Both the position numbers and the translations under genes were made by a program. Of a stretch of 64,000 nucleotides of DNA, positions 43,390 to 52,170 are shown one piece after another. The DNA is from Actinomycetales bacterium JB111 (GTDB lineage Bacteria; Actinomycetota; Actinomycetes; Actinomycetales; Actinomycetaceae), in assembly GCA_900163555.1 (NCBI GenBank), contig FUHX01000052.1:17921-81920 (forward strand), written 5' to 3'. The notes below the pieces were generated by a model, which was given only the letters and a program-made list of their open reading frames with translations, was not told the DNA's origin and ran no database searches. Within the stretch, counting starts at the first letter, position 1. Each line of letters starts with the position of its first letter.

Positions 43390-44409
43390 CTACGACGCGG
43401 TCGGGGACCCCAGGATCGCGAGGTGCAGGACCGAGGCCAGGAGGGCGGCGGTGACGGCCGCCAGCGGAAGGGTGGCGAGCCAGCCGACGACGACCCGGCG
43501 CACCGCGAGCCAGCGGATCCGCCCCCAGGTGACGAGGCTCGAGCCGATCATCGCCGTGCCGATCGTGTGGGTGGTGGACACGGGCACGCCCAGGCCGAGC
43601 GACAGGACGCCCGTCGTGACGATCGTGGCGCCCTGGATCGAGGCGCCGCGGACCATCGACCGGCCGACCATGAGCTCGCCGAGGGTGGCGATGATGCGGC
43701 GGCCGCCGAACACCATGCCAAGGGCGCACATGGCGCCGGCGGAGATGACGACCCACGCCGGGACCGTGCGCAGATCGTGCCCCGCGAGCGTGAGGGCGAG
43801 GGAGAGGACGAGGACGGTCTTCGCCGAGCCGAGCAGGCCGACCATCATCGCGGTCGTGGCGCTGGCAGCGGCCAGGATCACCTGGGCCACCGGCTCGACG
43901 CCGGTGGAGTCCACCGACATCGCGAGCCGGCGGCCGACGGCCGTGCAGGCCCAACCGATGACGAACGCGGCGGCGGCGCACAGGGCCATCGGCACCAGGA
44001 GCCTTGCCACGAGACCGGCCCAGTCGACGACCTGGCCCGTCGCCCACGTCCCGCCGGCCATCGCGGCCACCAGCGTGTGGGTGGACGACACCGGCAGCCC
44101 CGAGCGGGCCGCGACCAGCAGCCAGCCGCACACGCAGACGAGGACCGCCCCGAGGACGACCAGCCCGCCGTCGCCGGGTGGGGGAGGTGCGACCTGGAGG
44201 CCCGCGGCGTCGGGCACGGTGAGGTCCAGCGCCCAGGCGGAGACGGTGCCGACGAAGGCCAGCCCCGCCGCCACGTAGGACGCGGAGCGGACCTCGAGCG
44301 AGTGGGTCGCGACCGCCGTGGCGATCGCGTTCGGGACGTCCTGGACGCCGACGCAGAAGCTGAAGGCCAGCGCCAGGACGACGACCGTGACCAGCAGGAC
44401 CGTGGTCAC
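43390..44409 (-). CDS. pit: Inorganic phosphate transporter, PiT family
   Basis: Low-affinity phosphate permease driven by proton symport of metal-phosphate. 339 residues, about ten helices in two inverted repeats. The two PiT signatures are visible: FCVGVQDVPNAIATAVATHS near residue 21 and, in the second half, LGVPVSTTHTIGTAMIGSSL; SGLPVSSTHTLVAAMAGGTW is the matching first-half block. The GTG start overlaps the stop of the DUF47 gene upstream, the usual pit accessory arrangement. Confidence 0.93.
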   Translation of the reverse strand: MTTVLLVTVVVLALAFSFCVGVQDVPNAIATAVATHSLEVRSASYVAAGLAFVGTVSAWALDLTVPDAAGLQVAPPPPGDGGLVVLGAVLVCVCGWLLVAARSGLPVSSTHTLVAAMAGGTWATGQVVDWAGLVARLLVPMALCAAAAFVIGWACTAVGRRLAMSVDSTGVEPVAQVILAAASATTAMMVGLLGSAKTVLVLSLALTLAGHDLRTVPAWVVISAGAMCALGMVFGGRRIIATLGELMVGRSMVRGASIQGATIVTTGVLSLGLGVPVSTTHTIGTAMIGSSLVTWGRIRWLAVRRVVVGWLATLPLAAVTAALLASVLHLAILGSPTAS

Positions 44410-45032
44410 AACCGGCCGGCTCCCGCCGCGAGGATGCGCATGTCGCCGATCACGGCGGTGATGTCGGCGACCACGTCCGCGAAGACCGCGAGCATCTCGG
44501 CCGCCCGGCGCGCGCCACCTCTGTGCGAGGACACGGAGGCCTCGCCGATGACGTGCTGACGGGTGCGCTCGAGGTCGAGGTGGATACGGCCGGTCTCGCG
44601 GGCGATGTTCGGCAGCCGCGAGGGCTTGCGCAGGGCGGCCGTGGCCACCACGAGCAGCTCCGTGGCGCGCAGGACCTCGTCCGCGCCGTGCGAGACCGTC
44701 TCCGGCGACTGCCGGGTGCGGTCGGCGAGAAGGGTGCGCGAGGCGCGCAGGAGCGCGTGGACGATGTGCGTCTCGGTCCGGGAGATCCGGTGCAGGTCCG
44801 CGCGCTCGAACGGGAGGACGAGATCGGAGACCAGGCGGTCGCTGATCTCCTCGGCCAGGCGGGCCGTGGTCACGTGGAGGTCACCGAGGCGCTCGTCGAG
44901 GTCCGGGACCTGGGAGGTCGTCGCGCCGACCACCTGCACGAGGAGGTGGGCGGAGTCGACCGTGAGGCGGGCGGACTTGGTGATGCTGGGTCCGTCGCCG
45001 GACACGACTGACGGGCGGCGCGAGAGGCGCAC
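44406..45032 (-). CDS. DUF47 family (PhoU-like) Pit accessory protein
   Basis: 208 residues, all-helical. The pattern of helices, the charged block LVLPFERADLHRISRTETHI, and its place directly before pit identify it as a divergent DUF47/TIGR00153 protein. These resemble PhoU and are thought to modulate Pit activity. It is more divergent than the usual actinobacterial form, which begins MRFRLTPRE. GTG start with GGAGGAG 6 nt upstream. A possible PHO box lies just ahead of it, overlapping this ribosome binding site. Confidence 0.78.
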   Translation of the reverse strand: MRLSRRPSVVSGDGPSITKSARLTVDSAHLLVQVVGATTSQVPDLDERLGDLHVTTARLAEEISDRLVSDLVLPFERADLHRISRTETHIVHALLRASRTLLADRTRQSPETVSHGADEVLRATELLVVATAALRKPSRLPNIARETGRIHLDLERTRQHVIGEASVSSHRGGARRAAEMLAVFADVVADITAVIGDMRILAAGAGRL

Positions 45033-45421
45033 TGCTCCTCCGGGTGAACGAGTAGCGACGGGCAGGTGATCGGAACCCTAACAGCCCTCGTCGCGGCGCA
45101 ACCGGGCGGATTCGGGCGTGGGCACGGGGCCGCCTCGGGCGGGTGGTGAAGGGCACGCCGACCGCCCGAGAGATCCGGGTGGATCGGCGTGGGGCGGGTG
45201 GTGGGGCGACGCTGCCTCACCGTCCTCGGTGCCGGCGGTCGACCGGCTGATGGCCAGGACGACGGACCGGAGAGCGCCTGTCGGCGCGAAGGCCGCTCGT
45301 AGCGGCAAATGTTGGAGCCCGGGGCTTTCGCGGCCCGCCGTCGACAGACAACGTAAACCCGCGACGGGGGAGTTGTCACGTCGAACGGCCCGGCGTGGCT
45401 GGGGCTGCCCGGTGGCCGGAG
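45033..45421 (-). other. Intergenic region with possible PHO-like repeats, 389 bp
   Basis: No convincing gene between glnR and the DUF47-pit operon. At 45039-45071 (minus strand) three in-phase 11-nt units read GATCACCTGCC, CGTCGCTACTC and GTTCACCCGGA; the outer two resemble PhoP direct repeats. They end only 6 nt before the DUF47 start codon, overlapping the ribosome binding site, so either the message is nearly leaderless or the match is fortuitous. Confidence 0.4.
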
Positions 45422-46144
45422 CTACTCGGCGTCGCCGTCGTCGTCGGACGACGCCGGCTCGCTGCCGCGCGGGTCGAAGCGGTACCCGACGTTGCGGACC
45501 GTGCTGATGAGCTGGTCGTGCTCCGCCCCGAGCTTCGCGCGCAGGCGGCGGACGTGGACGTCGACCGTGCGGGTGCCGCCGAAGTAGTCGTACCCCCAGA
45601 CCTCCTGCAGGAGGTGGGCGCGCGTGTGGACGGTCCCCGGGTGCGAGACGAGGTGCTTGAGCAGCTCGAACTCCCGGAAGGTGAGGTCGAGCAGGCGCCC
45701 GTCGACCCGCGCGGTGTACGCCTCGGAGTCGATGAGGACGTCGCCCGACTCGACCTCGTTGCCGGTGCGGGTCACCGGCGACGGGGCGGCGCGGCCCACG
45801 AGGAGGCGGATGCGCGCCTCGATCTCGGCGGGACCCGCCGTCGAGACGATGAGATCGCCCGCGCCCCAGGACGGGGAGACGGCCGTGAACCCGCCCTCGC
45901 TGAGCACGAGGAGGACGGGGATCGCGCCGGCGAGGATCCCCTCCGTGCCGGCGGTCCGGCACAGGGAACGTGCGGACACCAGGTCGAGGCGACCGTCGAT
46001 GAGCAGGACGTCCGCCTCCGCCTGTGCGGCGAGCCCCGATGTGGTCATCGGTGCGAGCGTGACGTGGTGCTGGAGGAGGGCGAGCGCGGGCAGAACCTGC
46101 GCGACCCCGCCCGAGTCGGCGGTCACCAGCGCCACTTCGGCCAT
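45422..46144 (-). CDS. glnR: GlnR-type OmpR-family regulator with atypical receiver
   Basis: 240 residues. The N-terminal receiver-like domain (about 1-110) lacks the usual acidic phosphorylation pocket, reading ADVLLIDGRLDLVSARSLC as in GlnR. The winged helix (about 130-222) has LDLTFREFELLKHLVSHPGT and the highly GlnR-like VWGYDYFGGTRTVDVHVRRL. GlnR controls nitrogen assimilation and, in several actinomycetes, carbon and phosphate cross-talk. The ATG at 46144 is chosen over GTG at 46150 because AAAGG lies 8 nt ahead. The short Asp/Glu tail is usual. A RegX3-like role cannot be excluded. Confidence 0.8.
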   Translation of the reverse strand: MAEVALVTADSGGVAQVLPALALLQHHVTLAPMTTSGLAAQAEADVLLIDGRLDLVSARSLCRTAGTEGILAGAIPVLLVLSEGGFTAVSPSWGAGDLIVSTAGPAEIEARIRLLVGRAAPSPVTRTGNEVESGDVLIDSEAYTARVDGRLLDLTFREFELLKHLVSHPGTVHTRAHLLQEVWGYDYFGGTRTVDVHVRRLRAKLGAEHDQLISTVRNVGYRFDPRGSEPASSDDDGDAE

Positions 46145-46221
46145 CGGCACACCCTTTCGTCTCTGCCGGAAGTTTACCCTTCCATGGCTCGGCGCTGACC
46201 ATCAGACGGGGCTCGCTCTGG

Positions 46222-46233
46222 GATGATCGGGGC
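46222..46233 (+). promoter_or_regulatory. Candidate leaderless -10 of the following membrane-protein gene
   Basis: GATGAT (46222-46227) ends 6 nt before GTG at 46234; same arrangement as at 13746. First base off consensus. Confidence 0.35.
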
Positions 46234-47031
46234 GTGACCACCAGCAGCCCGGCTCCGCGGCCGCGGCCACGCGTGCCCGAGGCGTCCCTGGCCTCCCTCG
46301 CCCCGCCGGGTCGGGGCGCGGTCCTTCGGGCGGTCGCCGCGATGATCGCCGGGGGACTGCTCGCGCTGTCCGTGATCGGCGGCGGCTACCTCGCCGCTGC
46401 GGTCGTCCTCCTCCTCGGCCTGGCCCTCGGCTACGGCCTGCCGCGACTGCTCGACCTCCCGGCCGGCACCGGCGCCGCCTGGGTTCTCTGCTGCGCGGTG
46501 CCCGTCATCATCGTCGGCCAGTGGTTCGGCGGGCTGCAGGCCACCTCGATCACCATCGCCGGCGCCGTGGTCCTCGCGTTCTTCCACCAGATGCTCCGCC
46601 GGGACGGGCGACCCCGGCTGACCGAGTCCGTCGCGGGCGACGTCATCGGGCTCGTCCTCGTCACCTTCGGCACCGGCTGGGTCACCGCGGCGCGGGCCGA
46701 GCACGGGCATGGCGCGATGCTCATCGGTGCCGCGGCGCTCGTCATCGGATCGGCGTGCGCGCTCCTGCCGGTCGGGACGGCCTGGTGCGTCGCGCTCGGC
46801 GTCCTCCTCGGGGGTGGCGCGGGGGCGGGACTCGGCGTCGTCGTCGACGGGGTGGGCCCCCTGCGGGGCGCGGTCCTCGGACTCGCGGTCGCCCTGGTCG
46901 CCGGGGCGGGGCACCGGACGGCGGCGCGCTCGCCGAGCGCCGCGTTCGTGCGGCCGGCGCTCGCCGCGGCCGTCATCCCGCCGCTGGCCGCGGGCGCCCT
47001 CGTCGGCGCGGCCGTGCTCATCACGATCTAG
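46234..47031 (+). CDS. Integral membrane protein of unknown function
   Basis: 265 residues with a Pro/Arg-rich N-terminus of about 25 residues and about eight predicted hydrophobic segments that fill the rest (for example AVAAMIAGGLLALSVIGGGY and LAAAVIPPLAAGALVGAAVL). No recognised family or charged catalytic residues. GTG start preceded by a -10-like hexamer at 6 nt. It is divergent from glnR (89-nt gap), so the two may share control, but function is not deducible. Confidence 0.65.
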   Translation: MTTSSPAPRPRPRVPEASLASLAPPGRGAVLRAVAAMIAGGLLALSVIGGGYLAAAVVLLLGLALGYGLPRLLDLPAGTGAAWVLCCAVPVIIVGQWFGGLQATSITIAGAVVLAFFHQMLRRDGRPRLTESVAGDVIGLVLVTFGTGWVTAARAEHGHGAMLIGAAALVIGSACALLPVGTAWCVALGVLLGGGAGAGLGVVVDGVGPLRGAVLGLAVALVAGAGHRTAARSPSAAFVRPALAAAVIPPLAAGALVGAAVLITI

Positions 47032-47062
47032 CCCCGGCACGAGCTGAGACCGGCGCGATCCG

Positions 47063-47094
47063 GACCAAGCCCGCTCCTGACCAAGCCCGTTCCT
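47063..47094. repeat. 16-nt tandem repeat in the gap before the nitrobindin-like gene
   Basis: GACCAAGCCCGCTCCT (47063-47078) followed by GACCAAGCCCGTTCCT (47079-47094), with further CTGGACCCGG-like echoes to about 47170. The whole 222-bp gap is low complexity and non-coding. Confidence 0.65.
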
Positions 47095-47241
47095 GACCCG
47101 GGACGATCCCGACCCGGCGCCGTCTGGACCCCACACGATCTGGACCCGGCCCGGGCTGGACCCGGTCCGGCCTCGCCCGCCACGATCGAGCCTCGGATGC
47201 CGCCCGTGGCGAACGCCCTCGGCCTCGCGCGGCCGCTCGCC

Positions 47242-47253
47242 TACGCTGGAGCC
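47242..47253 (+). promoter_or_regulatory. Candidate leaderless -10 of the nitrobindin-like gene
   Basis: TACGCT (47242-47247), a full TAnnnT match, ends 6 nt before the ATG at 47254. Confidence 0.45.
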
Positions 47254-47835
47254 ATGACCTTCGCGCTTCCCGAGGGACTCGCTCCCGAGAACTACCCGAT
47301 CGCCTGGCTCGTCGGCCGCTGGCACGGCTCCGGCGCCATCGGCTACGAGGGGATCGACGAGCAGACGGTCGTCCAGGAGGTCGTCGTCGACCATGACGGC
47401 GGCCCCTACCTCACCTGGTCGCTCACCATGTGGCTCGCGGACACCGAGAAGTCCGAGACGGTCGCCAACGAGATGCCCGGGCTCGAGCGGTACGGCCGCC
47501 TCGTCAAGGACCGGATCTGGTCGACCGAGACGGGCTACATCCGCACCGTCCCTGCCGAGGCCTCGGCCGACGGCCCGGCGCCGCAGACCGCGGAGCTCGA
47601 GGTCCTCCTCGCGGACCCGGCCGGCCACCTGTCGCTCTACGTCGGCCGCTCCCAGCCGGCCCGCATCGAGCTCGCGACGGACGCGGTGGTCGCGTCGCCG
47701 TCGGCGGCCGAGATGACGGCGGCGGCCTGGATGCTCGGCCTCGTCCAGTCCGACCTCATGTGGGCGCGGGACATCGCCGCGTTCGGGCAGCCCCTGGACT
47801 CGTACTCCTCCGGACGGTTGGGGCGGGTCGAATGA
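47254..47835 (+). CDS. Nitrobindin-like FABP-fold protein (DUF1794/THAP4 type)
   Basis: 193 residues, ten-stranded beta barrel family. The start carries the family motif LVGRWHGSGAIGYEG (GxWxGxG) near residues 19-33, followed by YLTWSLTMWL and an ETGYIRT block. Characterised nitrobindins bind ferric haem through a C-terminal histidine in a GQPLQxHLxxxL context; here the matching tail reads GQPLDSYSSGRL, so Tyr184 takes that place. Known relatives isomerise peroxynitrite or bind NO. The stop overlaps the ygfZ start (ATGA). Family sure; haem binding uncertain. Confidence 0.82.
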   Translation: MTFALPEGLAPENYPIAWLVGRWHGSGAIGYEGIDEQTVVQEVVVDHDGGPYLTWSLTMWLADTEKSETVANEMPGLERYGRLVKDRIWSTETGYIRTVPAEASADGPAPQTAELEVLLADPAGHLSLYVGRSQPARIELATDAVVASPSAAEMTAAAWMLGLVQSDLMWARDIAAFGQPLDSYSSGRLGRVE

Positions 47836-49001
47836 GCCTCCCCGGAACCGCCCCCGCCGAGGCCCTGGACATCGAGGCCTGGGACGCCCCGCGCTCCGTC
47901 CTGCTCGACACCGAGGGCGCCGTCGAGGGATCGGGCCCCGACCGCGGGGTCGCCCTGCACTACGGCCGGCCCGTCCACGAGCAGCGGGCGCTCGAGGCCG
48001 GCGACGCCGTCGTCGACATGTCGCAGCTCGGCGTCGTCACGGTGACGGGCTCGGCCCGGCTCGGCTGGCTCGACACGCTCTCCTCCCAGCGGGTCCAGGA
48101 CCTCGCGCCCGGTCAGGCCGCCGAGATCCTCCTGCTCGACAACCGCGGGCACATCGCCTTCGCGCACGGACTGGTCGACGACGGCGAGACCGCCTGGCTG
48201 ATCGGCGAGGGAGCCGCCGCCGCGGGGCTCGTCGAGTTCCTCACCTCCATGCGCTTCATGCTCGACGTCGAGGTCGCCGCGCGCGACGACGTCGCCGTGC
48301 TTGCCGCCGTCGGCGACGGCCGCGACCGGCTCGCCGCCACGCGTCCGATCGTCCTGTGGGACGACCCGTGGCCGCGCACGGCCACCGGCTCCACGGTCTA
48401 CGGTCCCCCCGACGCCGACCACCCGGGCCGGCTCACGCCCGTGTCCTACGCGGTGGTCCCGCGGGAGGGCCTGCGGGAGGCAGTCGTTACCGCGCTCGCC
48501 GAGGGGGAGGGCCGGGTCGCCGGACGGCTCGCCGGCACCTGGCCGCTGGAGGCCCTGCGGGTCGCCGCGTACCGCCCCCGCCAGGGCTACGAGGTCGACG
48601 AGAAGACGATCCCGCACGAGCTGGACTGGCTGCGCACGGCCGTCCACCTGTCCAAGGGCTGCTACCGCGGCCAGGAGACGGTGGCCCGCGTGGTCAACCT
48701 CGGCAAGCCGCCGCGGCGCCTGACGCTCCTGCACCTGGACGGCAGCGAGCACATCACGCCGAACAACGGCGACCAGGTCGAGCTGGACGGCCGCGTGGTC
48801 GGCCGGCTCACCACGGTGGTCCGCCACGGGACGGACGGGCCGATCGCGCTCGCCGTGCTCAAGCGGTCCGTGCCGGCCGACGCCGTGCTGTCGATCGGCT
48901 CGGTCGCCGCGGCCCAGGAGATCATCGTGGACCCCGCCGGCGACTCCGACGCACGGCCCGAGACCCGGCCCGGAGCCGAGTTCCGCCGACGCCGGGGCTA
49001 G
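47832..49001 (+). CDS. YgfZ/GcvT-like folate-binding protein
   Basis: 389 residues, aminomethyltransferase fold. The YgfZ signature KGCYRGQETVARVVNLGKPP (K-G-C-x-x-G-Q-E) is near residue 275 with the conserved cysteine; DMSQLGVVTVTGSARLGWLD is in the N-terminal part. YgfZ uses folate to support repair or assembly of certain 4Fe-4S proteins. Coupled by a 4-nt overlap to the nitrobindin-like gene, a pairing that links haem/NO and Fe-S chemistry. The C-terminal 30 residues are Arg/Asp-rich and likely disordered. Confidence 0.9.
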   Translation: MSLPGTAPAEALDIEAWDAPRSVLLDTEGAVEGSGPDRGVALHYGRPVHEQRALEAGDAVVDMSQLGVVTVTGSARLGWLDTLSSQRVQDLAPGQAAEILLLDNRGHIAFAHGLVDDGETAWLIGEGAAAAGLVEFLTSMRFMLDVEVAARDDVAVLAAVGDGRDRLAATRPIVLWDDPWPRTATGSTVYGPPDADHPGRLTPVSYAVVPREGLREAVVTALAEGEGRVAGRLAGTWPLEALRVAAYRPRQGYEVDEKTIPHELDWLRTAVHLSKGCYRGQETVARVVNLGKPPRRLTLLHLDGSEHITPNNGDQVELDGRVVGRLTTVVRHGTDGPIALAVLKRSVPADAVLSIGSVAAAQEIIVDPAGDSDARPETRPGAEFRRRRG

Positions 49002-49005
49002 CGCG

Positions 49006-50232
49006 GTGGAGGACGAGCGGCGGGGTGGCGCCTGGCGTCGCTTCTCCCTGCACGTCCGCGTCCGGCTCCGCCAGGGATGGCGACGCGCCCGCTGGGCGTT
49101 CGCGCCCACCCTCGTAGGCGCGGGGACGGCCGCGGTCGCCTACCTCATCTCGGTGCACCTGCTCGGCCACACGCTGCCGATCTTCGCGCCGACCGCCGCG
49201 TGGCTGTGCCTCGGCTTCAGCTCCGACCGGCAGCTGCGCCGCGTCGCCGAGCTCGGCGTCGGCTGCACCCTCGGCGTGGCACTCGGCGAGGCCTTCCTCC
49301 GGCTCTTCGGGGCCGGCGTCATCCAGATCTTCGCGGTCCTCGTCATCTCCGCGCTCGCGGCCCGCATCGTCGACCGCGGCGAGATGCTCACGTACCAGGC
49401 GGGCGTCCAGGCCATCGTCGTCACCGCGATGCCGGTCGGCGCCATGGTCGACGGCGGGTTCGGGCGATGGTCGGACGCGCTCGTCGGGGCCCTGCTCGCC
49501 CTGTTCGTGGCCGCCCTGCTGCCGGTCCGCGCGATCCAGCGGCCCCGGCGTCGGGCCCAGGCGGCGCTCACCGAGCTGTCCGACCTCCTGCGCGCCCTCG
49601 GCGAGGCGTTGCGCCTCGGCGACCCCGACCGCGCCCGCGACGCCCTGACGATGGGGCGGGACACCCAGCAGGTCCTCGACAACTGGGAGAAGACCGTGCG
49701 GGCGGCCCGCCAGGTCACGACCCTCAACCCCGCCCTGCGCGGGGACCGGCCCGAGGTGCAGCGGCTCGCGCGCGGATCCGTGCTCGCCGACCGGGCCGTG
49801 CGCAACGCGCGGGTGGTGGCCAGGAAGGCCGAGAGCGTGGCCGCGTCCGGACCCCACGTGCACATCGGGCGGACCCTCGAGGAGCTCTCCAGCGCCCTGC
49901 GCCTGCTCGCGGTGGACCTCGGCAGCGGGCAGCGGCCGTCGGACTCCCGCGGCCGTATCGTCGAGGCGGCGCGCGGCCTCGACCCCGCGGCGTACGCAGA
50001 CGACGGCTGGCCGACCCAGACCCTCGTCTCGGTGCTGCGCTCGCTCGTGGTCGACGTCCTGCAGATCGGGGGGATGACCGCCTCGGGCGCGCGGGCGCAG
50101 CTGCCCGGCAACCCTCAGGCGATGGGGCCGGCGGCCTCTGGTGCGACGACGGGCGCGGCCGGCGGGGGAGAGGGCGGCGACGAGGGCGATGAGGATGACG
50201 AGGCTCCGGACGACGCGGTGCGCGCCGACTGA
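49006..50232 (+). CDS. FUSC/aromatic-acid-exporter-like membrane protein
   Basis: 408 residues. A basic N-terminus is followed by about six hydrophobic helices (residues 28-170, for example LISVHLLGHTLPIFAPTAAW and LGVALGEAFLRLF), then a long helical cytoplasmic part (170-345) and a Gly/Glu/Asp tail. The layout matches FUSC-type proteins related to aromatic carboxylate exporters; substrate unknown. The start GTG is 4 nt after the ygfZ stop. Confidence 0.78.
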   Translation: MEDERRGGAWRRFSLHVRVRLRQGWRRARWAFAPTLVGAGTAAVAYLISVHLLGHTLPIFAPTAAWLCLGFSSDRQLRRVAELGVGCTLGVALGEAFLRLFGAGVIQIFAVLVISALAARIVDRGEMLTYQAGVQAIVVTAMPVGAMVDGGFGRWSDALVGALLALFVAALLPVRAIQRPRRRAQAALTELSDLLRALGEALRLGDPDRARDALTMGRDTQQVLDNWEKTVRAARQVTTLNPALRGDRPEVQRLARGSVLADRAVRNARVVARKAESVAASGPHVHIGRTLEELSSALRLLAVDLGSGQRPSDSRGRIVEAARGLDPAAYADDGWPTQTLVSVLRSLVVDVLQIGGMTASGARAQLPGNPQAMGPAASGATTGAAGGGEGGDEGDEDDEAPDDAVRAD

Positions 50233-50249
50233 GCATCACCGCGGGCGAT

Positions 50250-50261
50250 TACCGTAGGGGC
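50250..50261 (+). promoter_or_regulatory. Candidate leaderless -10 of the DUF2516 gene
   Basis: TACCGT (50250-50255), a full TAnnnT match, ends 6 nt before ATG at 50262. Confidence 0.45.
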
Positions 50262-50630
50262 ATGCTCGCCAACCTGCAGACCTGGGTGCTGCTCGCGCTC
50301 TCCCTCGGCGCCGTGGTGCTCACGGGCTGGGGCCTCGTCGACTGCCTCATGCGCAAGCAGGCTGCGTTCGACGCGGCAGGCAAGCTCGCCCGGCGGGTCT
50401 GGATGATCATCCTGGCGGCCGCCGTCGGCGTCTCGATCGTGTCGGTCCCGCCGCCGATCGGCCGCGGCACCGGCGTCGGGGGCATCCTCTCGATCGCCGC
50501 GATCGTGGCCGGGGCCGTGTACCTCACCGACGTGCGTACCGCCGTCAAGCGGTACAGCCCGCGTCGCCGCGGCGGCCGGGGACCGGGCGGTGGACGGGAC
50601 AACCGCCCGCCGACCGCCTGGCGCTCGTGA
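50262..50630 (+). CDS. DUF2516 family membrane protein
   Basis: 122 residues with three predicted helices (about 8-27, 46-62, 72-90) and a basic Gly-rich C-terminus. [20 protein letters not shown], followed by AGKLARRVW, is the DUF2516 signature of actinobacteria. Function unknown. Its stop overlaps the dtd start (GTGA), and it follows a FUSC gene, so it may be an accessory membrane component. Confidence 0.82.
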   Translation: MLANLQTWVLLALSLGAVVLTGWGLVDCLMRKQAAFDAAGKLARRVWMIILAAAVGVSIVSVPPPIGRGTGVGGILSIAAIVAGAVYLTDVRTAVKRYSPRRRGGRGPGGGRDNRPPTAWRS

Positions 50631-51067
50631 GGGCCGTCCTCCAGCGGGTCACCCGCGCGGCCGTGTCCGTGGACGGGGAGGTCGTCGGGGCGATCGACCG
50701 GCCCGGGCTGCTCGCCCTCGTCGGCGTCACGCACGCCGACACGACCGAGCAGGCCGCCGTCATCGCCCGCAAGATCGCCGAGCTGAGGATCCTCCGCGAC
50801 GACGCCTCCGCCCTCACCGCGGCCGCGCCGGTCCTCGTCGTCTCCCAGTTCACGTTGTACGGCTCGACCCGCAAGGGGCGCCGTCCGTCCTGGTCGGCCG
50901 CCGCACCAGGGCCGGTCGCCGAGCCCCTGGTGGACGACGTCGTCGCCCGCCTTTGCGACCTCGGTCTCGAGGTGGCCACGGGACGGTTCGGCGCCGAGAT
51001 GCAGATCGACATGGCGGCCGACGGGCCGGTCACGGTCATCGTCGAGTCCGAGGCGGGGCCGGCCTGA
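50627..51067 (+). CDS. dtd: D-aminoacyl-tRNA deacylase
   Basis: Hydrolyses D-aminoacyl- (and Gly-) mischarged tRNAs. 146 residues. [20 protein letters not shown] is the conserved start; the substrate-binding motifs are [20 protein letters not shown] near residue 74 and DGPVT near 132 (the Gly-cis-Pro motif). The loop between DDASAL and VVSQFTL is shorter than in E. coli Dtd, a variant I associate with actinobacteria. Start overlaps the DUF2516 stop. Confidence 0.93.
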   Translation: MRAVLQRVTRAAVSVDGEVVGAIDRPGLLALVGVTHADTTEQAAVIARKIAELRILRDDASALTAAAPVLVVSQFTLYGSTRKGRRPSWSAAAPGPVAEPLVDDVVARLCDLGLEVATGRFGAEMQIDMAADGPVTVIVESEAGPA

Positions 51068-51155
51068 GGGGTCGGGCGCCGACCCGACGTCACCTCGGAC
51101 GGCATGGGGAGCGCGGGCCTGACTCGACCGGTTCTCCACGGGTCATTTCTCCACG

Positions 51156-51210
51156 GAAGGGCGGCTAGTGGCACGTTCTGCGCCGAGACCGTGCCACCAA
51201 CCGCCCTTTC
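51156..51210. terminator. Hairpin element D (bidirectional terminator)
   Basis: Arms 51156-51175 and 51190-51210 pair over about 18 bp: GTGGCACG/CGTGCCAC inside, an internal 3-nt mismatch, then GAAGGGCGG/CCGCCCTTT outside, around a 14-nt loop. On the plus strand it ends in CTTTCG, on the minus strand in CCTTCC. It lies between the convergent dtd and acidic-protein genes. Confidence 0.75.
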
Positions 51211-51269
51211 GTCGCGTCAGGCCGGGTGGCGTGATGGGTGGGGGCGGCCGGGTGAAAGAGGTGGGCGGT

Positions 51270-51968
<699 letters not shown>

Positions 51969-52170
51969 GCCCCCTATGAAAGCCCGGCGGCCCCGGAGTC
52001 TCAAGGAGTGTGACGAAGAAGGGGTACCCGGTCAGACCTCCCCACCGTTCCCTCACGCCCATGGCGAACACGGGCAGGATCGGCACCCTGGCGCGGTTAG
52101 TCTCGATGAACGCCGGCAAGCGGGTCGTCCCGCGACCCCTCCGGCGACCGCACCACACGAGGGAGCGCCC

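Noticed and set aside
47032..47253. Small gene in the repeat-rich gap before the nitrobindin-like gene
   Set aside because: Frames here are short and made of tandem repeats; the -10-like hexamer and ATG at 47254 mark the real gene.
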